Source: Fibrobacter sp. UWB5 (GTDB taxonomy: Bacteria; Fibrobacterota; Fibrobacteria; Fibrobacterales; Fibrobacteraceae). From it: a stretch of 64,000 bases of DNA. Shown here piece by piece: positions 14,146 to 22,525 of the stretch. The position numbers and the translations under genes are program-made. A model generated the notes under the pieces. That model was not told the DNA's origin, did not search any database, and saw nothing but the letters and a program-made list of their open reading frames with translations. Numbering within the stretch: position 1 is the first letter of the stretch; each line of letters begins with the position of its first letter. Where the stretch lies: contig NZ_MWQH01000001.1 of assembly GCF_002210295.1 (NCBI RefSeq), forward strand, positions 496,001-560,000, in the 5' to 3' direction.

Positions 14146-16542
14146 ATGACCCCTAATGACAAGCGTTGTGTAGTTACAGGTTTAGGCGTCATTTGTGCCG
14201 TCGGTAACAATGTCGAAGAAACTTGGAAGAGTGCCCTGGAATCGGTTTCCGGCATTCATAAGACCACTTCTGTTGATACGGTGAACTGCTATGCGGACTT
14301 GGCTGCCGAAGTCAAGTGCGACACCCTTGATGAAATTGACGCTCCCGAAGAAAAGGACCGCGTCTCGAAACTTTGCATCAAGGCTGCAAACGAAGCTTTG
14401 GCCGATGCAGGACTCAAGAACTTTGGCGATGACCAGCGCGTGAGCGTGGTGATCGGAAGTTGCGTGGGTGGCGTTCTTTCAATTGAACAGTATCATCAGC
14501 ATGGTCGCGACGCTTCTGAAATTGCCAAGATGCCGATCGCTTCGATCGCCTCCCAGGTGGCCGAAACTTGTGGTGCTGGCGGTATTGTCACGAATGTGGC
14601 GAACGCTTGTGCTGCCGGTACGATTTCGATTGCGGTGGCTTGCGACTTGATTCGCGCCGGCAAGGCTGACGTTGTCATTGCGGGTGGTGCCGATTCTTTT
14701 GCCTCGGTGCCTTATTCCGGATTCCTTTCTCTGCATGCGCTTGATGAAAACGGCTGCTCTCCGTTCAACCGCTGCAACGGCATTACGCTCGGCGAAGGCG
14801 CCGGCATCGTGATTGTCGAATCTTACGAACATGCTCAAAAGCGCTCGGCCAAGCAGTATTGCGAAGTGCTCGGTTCTGGTGTCACCAGCGATGCAAACCA
14901 CATTACCGCTCCGCGCGAAGATGGCCTTTGCCTTAAGGAAGCGATTAACCGCTCCGTCAAGAATTCCGGCATTGCAAAGACTGACATCGGTTACATCAAT
15001 GCCCACGGTACGGGTACGGGCAAGAACGATAACGCCGAAATGACGGCCTTCAAGGCCTACTTTGGCGAAGAAAACCCGACGGTGAGCGTGAGCTCCACCA
15101 AGGTGCTTACGGGCCACTGCCTGGGTGCCGCTGGTGCCATCGAAGCCGTCTTTAGCATCAAGGCTCTTACCACCGATACGGTGCTTCCGACCTTCCCGTA
15201 TAGCGAAGAACAGTCCGCCGCCCTCAAGGAAAAGGTCGGCGACATGGACTTTGTGCAGAACAAGGCCCGCCATAAGGAACTCAAGTGCGTGCTGAGCAAC
15301 AATGTGGCATTCGGTGGTACGAATGCCGCAATCGTCTTCTCGAAGGAAGCGGGTAACGTGTCTGCCCAGAGTGCAGCAGGCAAGAAGATTGCCGTGACGG
15401 GTCTTGGAATTGTATCGCCGCTCGGCAACAGCAAGACCGCTTACGTCGAAGCCGTGAAGGCCGGCAAGAAGCCCGAGTCCGCCTCGGTGCGTTCGACAAT
15501 CGCTCTTGACGACTACAAGGAACTTGGCATCAAGATGGCCTTCTACCGCAAGCTCGACAATTTGGGCCAGCTCCAGACGGTTTCGGGCATGCGTGCGCTG
15601 CAAGATGCAAACTTCAAGGTTTCCGATCAAAACGCTATGGATATCGGTATCATCGTGGGAACCAGCGAAGGCGGTCTTGGCGCCACTTACGATTTTGAAG
15701 AACTGATTGCTGAACTCGGCAATGCCGGCGGTTCCGCTTTCAAGTTCCCGCACACCGTTTACAACGCGGCTGGCGGTTACCTCTCTATTTGTTCGGGCAT
15801 CAAGGGCTACGGTGTGACCATTACCACCGGTCCGCTTTCTGGCCTCGATAGCATCGGCTACTCCATGAACGTGATTCACGACGGTCAGGAACAGGCCATG
15901 ATGGCTACCGGTACCGACGAAAACCTGCCGATTATTACGGAATTTGCCCAGAAACTTGGCGTGGCCGCAAACGACGTGGTCGCTCCTTACGCAAATGCCG
16001 AAGGCTTTGTGGTGGGCGACGGCTCCGTGTCGATTCTGCTCGAAGAAGAAGAATATGCCAAGGCCCGCGGCGCCAAGGTTTACTGCTACGCTCTCGGATT
16101 CGGCCATGGCCGCAAGAATGTGAAGTTCGGTAAGCTCTCGGGTTCTGACGAAGCTTTGGACAAGGCCATTGCCGATGCCCTGGCCGATGCCGGCATTACG
16201 GCAGCCGACGTGGATGCTGTTTGCGGTTTTGCCAACGGCTGCAAGAAGATTGACGACATTGAAAAGGGTGCCCTTAAGCGCGTGTTTGGCGAAAAGCTTG
16301 CCGCGATGCCGCTCTTCGAAGTCAAGGAACGCACCGGTGAAGGCCGTGCGGGGTCTGCTGCCCTTGCCGCTGCCGAAGCCGCTCTCCTTTTGAGCGGTGA
16401 ACTTGCAAACGACAACGCCTACTTTGTGGCGGCAGACGGTTCTGTCTCGGCAAAGACGGCTGAATCGGCAAATCTCAAGAAAATTTTGGTTATCTCTTAT
16501 GCGACGGGCGGTTCTTACAGCGCAGTCGTGTTCGGAAAATAG
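14146..16542 (+). CDS. Ketosynthase fused to a catalytically dead ketosynthase (KS-CLF-like)
   Basis: 798 aa, twice the size of FabF, made of two thiolase-fold ketosynthase domains. Domain 1 (about 5-400) keeps the triad: Cys155 (NACAAGT), His287 (NAHGTGTG) and His324 (LTGHCLGAAG). Domain 2 (about 413-798) starts again with KKIAVTGLGIVSPLG but has lost all three: Pro563 (TTGPLSGLDS), Phe695 (CGFANGCKK) and Glu732 (RTGEGRAGS) occupy the aligned positions. An active KS paired with an inactive KS is the arrangement of type II polyketide KS/chain-length-factor dimers; here both are on one chain. The neighbouring ACP, FabG and FabZ support an iterative assembly line. Product unknown; an aryl-polyene- or polyunsaturated-type chain is inferred from the absence of an enoyl reductase. 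Confidence 0.92.
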   Translation: MTPNDKRCVVTGLGVICAVGNNVEETWKSALESVSGIHKTTSVDTVNCYADLAAEVKCDTLDEIDAPEEKDRVSKLCIKAANEALADAGLKNFGDDQRVSVVIGSCVGGVLSIEQYHQHGRDASEIAKMPIASIASQVAETCGAGGIVTNVANACAAGTISIAVACDLIRAGKADVVIAGGADSFASVPYSGFLSLHALDENGCSPFNRCNGITLGEGAGIVIVESYEHAQKRSAKQYCEVLGSGVTSDANHITAPREDGLCLKEAINRSVKNSGIAKTDIGYINAHGTGTGKNDNAEMTAFKAYFGEENPTVSVSSTKVLTGHCLGAAGAIEAVFSIKALTTDTVLPTFPYSEEQSAALKEKVGDMDFVQNKARHKELKCVLSNNVAFGGTNAAIVFSKEAGNVSAQSAAGKKIAVTGLGIVSPLGNSKTAYVEAVKAGKKPESASVRSTIALDDYKELGIKMAFYRKLDNLGQLQTVSGMRALQDANFKVSDQNAMDIGIIVGTSEGGLGATYDFEELIAELGNAGGSAFKFPHTVYNAAGGYLSICSGIKGYGVTITTGPLSGLDSIGYSMNVIHDGQEQAMMATGTDENLPIITEFAQKLGVAANDVVAPYANAEGFVVGDGSVSILLEEEEYAKARGAKVYCYALGFGHGRKNVKFGKLSGSDEALDKAIADALADAGITAADVDAVCGFANGCKKIDDIEKGALKRVFGEKLAAMPLFEVKERTGEGRAGSAALAAAEAALLLSGELANDNAYFVAADGSVSAKTAESANLKKILVISYATGGSYSAVVFGK

Positions 16543-16566
16543 TGCTTAGGTAGAAGGAGCTTGAAT

Positions 16567-17298
16567 ATGAAAGTAGCTTTGGTAACAGGTGCATCTAAGG
16601 GAATCGGCAAGGCTTGTGCCTTGCGCCTTGCTCGCGATGGCTATACTGTCGTGGTGAACTACTCCAGTTCCGATGAGGCTGCCCAGCAGACTTTGGACCA
16701 GATTAAGGCCGAAGGTGGCGACGGCATGATTTACAAGGCGAATGTCGCCGACCTTTCTCAGGTGAAAGTCATGATCCGCGAAGTCTTCAAGGCATACGGT
16801 CGCATTGACGTGCTCGTGAACAACGCCGGTATCGTTCGCGACGAATACCTGATGATGATGAATCCCGAAACCTTGGACAAGTGCTTCGACCTGAACGTGA
16901 AGGGTTATTTCTACTGCGCACAGCAGGTGGCCGTGAAGATGTACAAGCAGAAGTCCGGCGTGATCATTAACATGAGCTCCGTTTCTTCGAAGTTCGCTCT
17001 CGCAGGCCAGGCTGTTTACAGCGCCACGAAGGGCGCCGTGAATTCCCTGACGCAGACGCTTGCCAAGGAACTCGGCGGTTTCGGTATCCGCGTGAATGCC
17101 GTGGCTCCGGGCTTTATCGCTACCGAAATGATCGAAGCGATTCCTGAAGAAACCCGCAAGGGCTACCTCGAAAAGATTCCTCTAAAGCGTTTTGGTTCTG
17201 CCGACGAAGTCGCCAACATTGTTTCTGCCTTGGCTTCTGACCAGTTCGCCTATGTGACTGGCCAGGTGTTCGTGCTCGATGGAGGTCTTTCTCTATGA
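16567..17298 (+). CDS. fabG: 3-oxoacyl-ACP reductase (SDR, FabG type)
   Basis: 243 aa from ATG at 16567, chosen over TTG at 16561 because AAGGAGC sits 7 nt upstream. Motifs: TGASKGIGKA (NADPH binding), NNAGIVRDE, the catalytic Ser in NMSSVSS, YSATK (Tyr and Lys), and APGFIATEM. It reduces 3-ketoacyl-ACP to 3-hydroxyacyl-ACP. It follows the KS fusion by 24 nt and overlaps the next gene by four bases, so it probably belongs to the same assembly line; a housekeeping role is possible as well. Confidence 0.93.
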   Translation: MKVALVTGASKGIGKACALRLARDGYTVVVNYSSSDEAAQQTLDQIKAEGGDGMIYKANVADLSQVKVMIREVFKAYGRIDVLVNNAGIVRDEYLMMMNPETLDKCFDLNVKGYFYCAQQVAVKMYKQKSGVIINMSSVSSKFALAGQAVYSATKGAVNSLTQTLAKELGGFGIRVNAVAPGFIATEMIEAIPEETRKGYLEKIPLKRFGSADEVANIVSALASDQFAYVTGQVFVLDGGLSL

Positions 17299-17741
17299 TG
17301 AATATTTACGAAATCAGCGAAAAGATTGCTCAGCGTCCGCCGTTCCAGATGATCGAAAAGGTCACGGAACTGGTGCCGAATGAATCTGCCGTGGGCATCA
17401 AGAATGTGAGTGTGAACGAGCCGTACTTTACCGGTCACTTTCCGGGCACCCCGATTATGCCGGGCGTGCTCATTGTGGAAAGCTGCGCTCAGCTCTGCTC
17501 GCTCGTGATTGAAAAGCCTGCCGAAGATTTGGAAAAGAATCTCTATGTGCTTTTGAAGATTGACGGATTCAAGTTCGTGAAGCCGGTGATTCCGGGCGAC
17601 CAGCTTGAAATCTCTGTCAAGAAGACGAAGGAAGGCGGCGTGTTGGTCGGTTTTGACTGCATCGTGAAAGTGAACGGCAACGTTCATGCCAAGGGCGCCT
17701 TGACGTTCACAAGCATCCCGAAGGAAAGTTTAGGAAAGTAA
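17295..17741 (+). CDS. fabZ: 3-hydroxyacyl-ACP dehydratase (FabZ-like hotdog protein)
   Basis: 148 aa, FabZ length. QRPPFQMIEKV and the catalytic segment GHFPGTPIMPGVLIVE (His48, Glu62) are typical of FabZ. It removes water from 3-hydroxyacyl-ACP to give trans-2-enoyl-ACP. The start codon overlaps the fabG stop (ATGA). With KS, KR and DH present and no enoyl reductase visible in the cluster, double bonds could be retained in the product. Confidence 0.93.
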   Translation: MMNIYEISEKIAQRPPFQMIEKVTELVPNESAVGIKNVSVNEPYFTGHFPGTPIMPGVLIVESCAQLCSLVIEKPAEDLEKNLYVLLKIDGFKFVKPVIPGDQLEISVKKTKEGGVLVGFDCIVKVNGNVHAKGALTFTSIPKESLGK

Positions 17742-17746
17742 TGGCT

Positions 17747-17806
17747 AGTGTGTAATGTGTGATGACTAATGATAATTTCACATCTCACATTCCACATTTC
17801 ACATCT
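17747..17806. repeat. Intergenic CACAT-type repeat, copy 1
   Basis: The spacer holds GTGTAATGTGTGATG followed by TTTCACATCTCACATTCCACATTTCACATC, i.e. iterated CACATN units facing partly complementary GTGT/ATGTG units. A related stretch lies at 27134-27189. It lies between the fabZ-like gene and the acyltransferase gene. Confidence 0.55.
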
Positions 17807-17831
17807 CCTCTGCCTCTGAATTTTATATATC

Positions 17832-18536
17832 GTGAACGATAAAAAGAAAAATATTTTTGTCGAAAGTTTTATGCGGCTCTTTATGGTGGTAGTCATCTAC
17901 ACCGTGCGCGTCTATTTGCTTGTTTGGTACCGCCCGAAGGTGACCTTTGTCGGTAACACGGTAAAGTCTCCGCGCTTGAAGACGCCCTCGGTGATTATTG
18001 CAAACCATACGAGTATGTGGGATCCCCTCATGATGCTCGCTATCTTTTTCCATCACAAAAGCATCGTGGTGGCTAAAGACCAGATTGAAGACCCGCATTT
18101 TAGTTGGGCGCTGACCCGCGTGAAGTGCGTGATTCCTTGCGACCGCTTTAACATGGACACCGAATGGGCCTTGCTTGCCAAACGTGAACTGGAAAAGGGA
18201 AACAACGTCATTATTTTCCCTGAAGGCAAGTGCCGCTATGACGGCTTGTTGAACGAATTCAAGACGGGTTTTGCGTTCCTTGCCCGCAGTACCGGCGCGC
18301 CAGTGCTTTCGGTGGGAATCGACGGCATTTATAAGCGAGGCCATCGCACGCAGATTGTAGTGAGCGAACCCGAAAAGATTGAACGCGTGAAGGGTATTCC
18401 TTCTTCAAAGCACTTGGCCGAACGCAGCGAATACTTCCGACAGAAAGTCTGGGGTCTCAAGCAACAGGCGCTTGGCGTCACTAATGCGCCGGAGCTCCCG
18501 GTCGCGGCTGAAACGCCCGAAGAGGTGCAGGCATGA
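17832..18536 (+). CDS. 1-acyl-glycerol-3-phosphate acyltransferase family protein (PlsC-like)
   Basis: 234 aa. One N-terminal membrane segment (about 12-32), the acyltransferase motif NHTSMWD (His59, Asp64), FPEG (129-132) and VLSVGI follow as in LPLAT/PlsC enzymes, which move acyl groups from acyl-ACP or acyl-CoA onto a phosphate-bearing lipid or related acceptor at the inner membrane. The GTG start at 17832 has no good SD but is preceded by TATATATC. It overlaps the patatin gene by four bases. Being directly after KS/KR/DH genes, it may transfer the product of that line; general phospholipid synthesis is the alternative. Confidence 0.85.
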   Translation: MNDKKKNIFVESFMRLFMVVVIYTVRVYLLVWYRPKVTFVGNTVKSPRLKTPSVIIANHTSMWDPLMMLAIFFHHKSIVVAKDQIEDPHFSWALTRVKCVIPCDRFNMDTEWALLAKRELEKGNNVIIFPEGKCRYDGLLNEFKTGFAFLARSTGAPVLSVGIDGIYKRGHRTQIVVSEPEKIERVKGIPSSKHLAERSEYFRQKVWGLKQQALGVTNAPELPVAAETPEEVQA

Positions 18537-19378
18537 AGACGGGGTTGGTGTTAGAGGGCGGTTCTCGTCAGACCATGTTCAGTGCAGGCGTGATTGACAC
18601 CTGGCTCGACGAAGGGATTGATTTTAATTACGTGGCAGGTGTTTCTGCCGGAGCCCATGCGGCGGTGAACTTCATTACGCGCCAGCAGGGCCGCTTGCGT
18701 TTTATTGTGCTCCCGACTCGTTTGCAGAAAGGCAAAAAGTGGGCGAGCAAGTTCATCGGAATCCAAAAGGAATTCCATGCTTTGAACTATCTGGCTGCCG
18801 ATGGCGAAATGCCGCTTGATTTTGAAGCGTACCGTAATTCCAAAATCGAATGCGAAATCGGACTAACCTGTTGCGAAACGGGACGCGCCGAATTCAAGAG
18901 TGAAAAGAACGACAAGAAGCGCTTGCTGGACTTGATCAGCGCCAGTTGCGCCTTGCCCATGATTTTCCCGATGGCGGAACTCGACGGCAAGCATTATGCC
19001 GACGGTTGCATTACCGCCGCAATACCGTTCGAGCGTGCGTTTGAAAAGGGCTGCGACAAGGTGGTAGCCATTTCGACCCATTATCCGGGCGAAGCGGTGA
19101 CGGATTTCCGCAAGTACCGTGCGATTCTGAACCCGATGTACAAGCGCAAGTACCCGGATTTGTTCCGTGCGCTCATGATTCGCCTGAAACGCTACGAAAA
19201 AATGTTCGTACGCATGGAAAAACTGGAAAAAGAGGGCAAACTCTTCTTAATTCGCCCCATTATCGACTTGTGCGACCAGTTCGATACCAACATGGACAAG
19301 ATGAATGAGTCCTATGAACATGGCGTTGAGATGGCAAAACGTAGCCTGGATGACCTCAAGGCGTTTTTAGAAATATAA
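18533..19378 (+). CDS. Patatin-like phospholipase
   Basis: 281 aa. Oxyanion region LEGGSRQ near the N-terminus, nucleophile Ser38 in GVSAG, and the catalytic Asp157 in YADGCI form the patatin Ser-Asp dyad; the size fits the short bacterial RssA/YjjU-like proteins. It would hydrolyse acyl esters of phospholipids or related lipids, at the membrane face. ATG overlaps the stop of the acyltransferase gene, so both are translated together. With the acyltransferase it could remodel or release the acyl product of the upstream genes (inference). Confidence 0.9.
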   Translation: MKTGLVLEGGSRQTMFSAGVIDTWLDEGIDFNYVAGVSAGAHAAVNFITRQQGRLRFIVLPTRLQKGKKWASKFIGIQKEFHALNYLAADGEMPLDFEAYRNSKIECEIGLTCCETGRAEFKSEKNDKKRLLDLISASCALPMIFPMAELDGKHYADGCITAAIPFERAFEKGCDKVVAISTHYPGEAVTDFRKYRAILNPMYKRKYPDLFRALMIRLKRYEKMFVRMEKLEKEGKLFLIRPIIDLCDQFDTNMDKMNESYEHGVEMAKRSLDDLKAFLEI

Positions 19379-19427
19379 ATTTACATAGTAGAATTTACGG
19401 GGTAAGTAATCTTCATAGGAGGAGACT

Positions 19428-22400
19428 GTGAACTCTGCTGCCAAGTTTATTTTTTGTTGTGCACTGTCCAGCCTTTGTTTGACAGCGTGCGGTGGAGATT
19501 CCGGTTCTGGGACTGATAATTCCGGCACTGAAAGATCCAACTCTGAAAACGGTTCCTCTTCGAAGGAAGGATCGGACGTGTCTCGTGAGGTAGACGTCAA
19601 GTCTTCGGACGACCCGGTGATTAGGAGCGAAATCTGGGATTCCCGTACCGGCGAGACCATTGAAACCATCCAGATCGGCATGTATATCTGGCTGACCAAG
19701 AATGTGAATGGTAGTGGTTGGGGATCCTCCAGCGTTTGCTATGACGACGATGTCGAAAATTGCGATACCTACGGCAAACTTTTTGAATCGTGGTCAGCCG
19801 GTACAGCATGCCCGACGGGTTTTGATGTGCCTTTGAAAAGAGACTGGAAGTGGCTTGGCAATTACAGCGCCAAATACCCGACCACGGTTGATGCCCTGCA
19901 GTTGAATTACGGCGGTTACTGTTCCGACAAATCGGGTTTGTTAGATTGCAAAGGTCTCGGGGATTACGGTAAGTACCTGGCTCAAGACGGCATTGCCGTG
20001 TTTTCGCCGAAGTCTGCATCGCCGGCATTTGAAGAAGAACAAACGTTTACCTATTACCAGCTGCGCTGCAGGACCTATACTTATATTGTTGAATCTAAAA
20101 AGGACTTGCCCGTTTGCGATTCCATTAGTAAAGAAATCCTCGGACCGTTTTATGTCGTGAACGAGCAGACCAACTACCGTTGCCTCGGAACCCGTTGGGA
20201 AGACGATTTCAGTGAAAGTTGCAACCACGTTATTAAAAATACGGCGGTGACGATCAACGATACCATGTACATCTGTAAGTACAATTCTTGGCAGGTGGCC
20301 GATATCTCCGATGCGCGTGAAAACTGCACCGCCGCCAATGATTCGACGACCATGCTGTTTAACGGCGAGCGTTATGCCTGCGAAGATAGCACCTGGCGTA
20401 AGTTCACTGAAGTCGAAAAACAGTTGGGCTATTGCCGCGGCAAGTTGAAGGGAACTTTCGATACCCTCAAGACGAAAGTCGATTTGACGACGAAGATTCA
20501 AGAATATTTCTGTAGCGACGAAGGCTGGCGCCTGGCTGTGATGACGGACCATGTGGGCGAATGCGACAGTTCTAGAGTCTATTCGACGGTCAACTACCAC
20601 GATGTGGACTATGTCTGCCGCAGCGACCGCTGGAATCAGTTGTCGAGCCTGGAAAAGGAACTGGGAATATGCATTCCCCAAAGACAGGGAATCATCGATT
20701 CGACTGAAAGCGGCTACTTCTATATTTGCGATGCGGCCGATTGGCGCCGTACGGTGCTGACCGACTTTATCGGCATGTGCGATTCCACGAGAATTGATTC
20801 GGTGGCAAGGCATGGCGGAAAGGGATATCTTTGCAAGACGGATGGCTGGTCCCAGTTGAGCGCCTTGGAAAATGAAATCGGAGTCTGCATTAAAGATAAA
20901 GTTTCTGGACTGGCCAAGACGGGCGACGGTGTCGATTACATCTGCACGACTTCGGGTTGGACTCGCGCGGTCCCTGCCGATATCGGAGGGGTTTGCGACA
21001 GCACGAAGCAATATAAGACCGTGAAGGTGAGCGGAACTAGCTACTACTGCAATGGTACAAGCTGGAGCACGATGTCTTCTATAGATGCTCAGCTCGGCTT
21101 CTGTACTGAAAAGATTCAGGGAAAAATCGATTCTACAGGCGAAGGTTCGTCGGTAGTTCGTTACTCCTGCGAATCGACCGGATGGAAGAAGATGACCGCC
21201 TTGGAATTCCGCTTCGGATTCTGCAATTCTAAAAACGACAGCACCAAAAAGGTGGTGCATGATTCCGTTTACGTGTGTAGCAAGAACGCCTGGAAACTCG
21301 GGACGATTACGGATATGTTCGGCGTCTGCGATTCTCTTGCCGCGGGCAAGACGGGCTCGTTCATGGGCGAGAAGTATGGTTGCCGCAAAAAATCTTGGCT
21401 GAAGATGAGCGACTTCGAAATTGAAAATGGATTCTGCAGCGAAAAGAATGCCGGCGAAAACATTAAGGTGGGTTCCGAATATTATGAATGTACCGTCTCT
21501 TCTACGAGTGCTTACTGGAAGAAAACGACTGACTTCAAGTATGTAATGGGCCCATGCCCCAAGGATACGACCTTCCGTAAGACCTATAAGGATACACTGT
21601 TTGTGTGTAGGTATACCAGGTGGGAACGTGTCACTATTAATGAGGAGTATGGTTACTGCGAACAGGGGGCTCCGAAAAAGACCGTCGTATTCAACAAGCA
21701 AGAGTATATATGCGATTACGGTGTAGTAGACGTTGATTGGCACCACATGACGACCATGGATTCCCTGTATGGAGTCTGCAACAGGACAAGGTATGGCGAT
21801 ACGGCAACCTATAAAAACAATCGCTACTTTTGCAATATAAACCGCGATGGCTTTGCTTGGGATTATGCCAGTTACAGGCAGTATATGGGACAATGTACAT
21901 CTGCCAGGGAAGGGCATGAAATGTTTAACGGGTTCAATACAAGCAAGTGTACCTCTGGCAAGTGGATCGCCATTGTCAACGACTATATGACTGATAGCCG
22001 CGATGGGAAAAAGTACAAGATGGTTACGATCAAGGGACAGAATTGGATGGTTCAGGATTTGAACTATGTGACAACGGCTAGCGATACCAGCTGGGCAATG
22101 AATTCTAGAAGTGATGCGCGCTTGTATTCCCTGACTGTGGCAAAGAAAGTGTGCCCGTCAGGGTGGCGCTTGCCGACTAAAACCGAATGGGAAACTTTCC
22201 GTAGGACCTTTACATCTTTGTATGATTACGGTGAGTCCGGCATGCTTGCGGGCAGTTGGAGTAACCTTAATGGTTACTCGGCTGATGACTTCTATGGTGT
22301 AGCGATTTATCCGACAGGATATATGGAAGCTTATGTGTCGGGAGGCAATCTAGTGTCATCGCAACAGAATGGCAATAATGGAGCATATTTCTGGGCTTCC

Positions 22401-22493
22401 GATGGCTCGCTTATGACTTTTGGCCAATTTACCTCTTATCCGCGAATGGGGGGTGAGGTTGTTGGCGCTGCCGTAAGGTGCGTTAAGAATTAG
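19428..22493 (+). CDS. Giant FISUMP-domain lipoprotein with 17 Cys/Trp modules
   Basis: 1021 aa from GTG (AGGAGGAG upstream; the next paralogue starts with the same GTG-AAC-TCT-GC). A signal peptide ends in lipobox LTAC (Cys21), then a Ser/Gly linker. A FISUMP-like domain (about 70-220) and a C-terminal FISUMP domain (about 860-1021: QNWMVQDLNY, VCPSGWRLPTKTEWE, WASDGS, VRCVKN) flank a middle region of 17 modules of 35-50 residues, each C-(D/T/N)...Y-x-C-x4-W-(x)10-15-(L/F)G-x-C. These modules, each with two Cys and one Trp, suggest disulfide-bonded surface repeats. The FISUMP family is known as the major paralogous family of F. succinogenes with no defined function; binding of plant polysaccharide is a guess. 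Confidence 0.93.
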   Translation: MNSAAKFIFCCALSSLCLTACGGDSGSGTDNSGTERSNSENGSSSKEGSDVSREVDVKSSDDPVIRSEIWDSRTGETIETIQIGMYIWLTKNVNGSGWGSSSVCYDDDVENCDTYGKLFESWSAGTACPTGFDVPLKRDWKWLGNYSAKYPTTVDALQLNYGGYCSDKSGLLDCKGLGDYGKYLAQDGIAVFSPKSASPAFEEEQTFTYYQLRCRTYTYIVESKKDLPVCDSISKEILGPFYVVNEQTNYRCLGTRWEDDFSESCNHVIKNTAVTINDTMYICKYNSWQVADISDARENCTAANDSTTMLFNGERYACEDSTWRKFTEVEKQLGYCRGKLKGTFDTLKTKVDLTTKIQEYFCSDEGWRLAVMTDHVGECDSSRVYSTVNYHDVDYVCRSDRWNQLSSLEKELGICIPQRQGIIDSTESGYFYICDAADWRRTVLTDFIGMCDSTRIDSVARHGGKGYLCKTDGWSQLSALENEIGVCIKDKVSGLAKTGDGVDYICTTSGWTRAVPADIGGVCDSTKQYKTVKVSGTSYYCNGTSWSTMSSIDAQLGFCTEKIQGKIDSTGEGSSVVRYSCESTGWKKMTALEFRFGFCNSKNDSTKKVVHDSVYVCSKNAWKLGTITDMFGVCDSLAAGKTGSFMGEKYGCRKKSWLKMSDFEIENGFCSEKNAGENIKVGSEYYECTVSSTSAYWKKTTDFKYVMGPCPKDTTFRKTYKDTLFVCRYTRWERVTINEEYGYCEQGAPKKTVVFNKQEYICDYGVVDVDWHHMTTMDSLYGVCNRTRYGDTATYKNNRYFCNINRDGFAWDYASYRQYMGQCTSAREGHEMFNGFNTSKCTSGKWIAIVNDYMTDSRDGKKYKMVTIKGQNWMVQDLNYVTTASDTSWAMNSRSDARLYSLTVAKKVCPSGWRLPTKTEWETFRRTFTSLYDYGESGMLAGSWSNLNGYSADDFYGVAIYPTGYMEAYVSGGNLVSSQQNGNNGAYFWASDGSLMTFGQFTSYPRMGGEVVGAAVRCVKN

Positions 22494-22525
22494 GGTAAGG
22501 AATGATTTTGCATAGGGAGGATATC

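Noticed and set aside
17747-17806. Short CRISPR array or insertion-sequence end
   Set aside because: Units are imperfect and too short, there are no unique spacers, no transposase and no target duplication.
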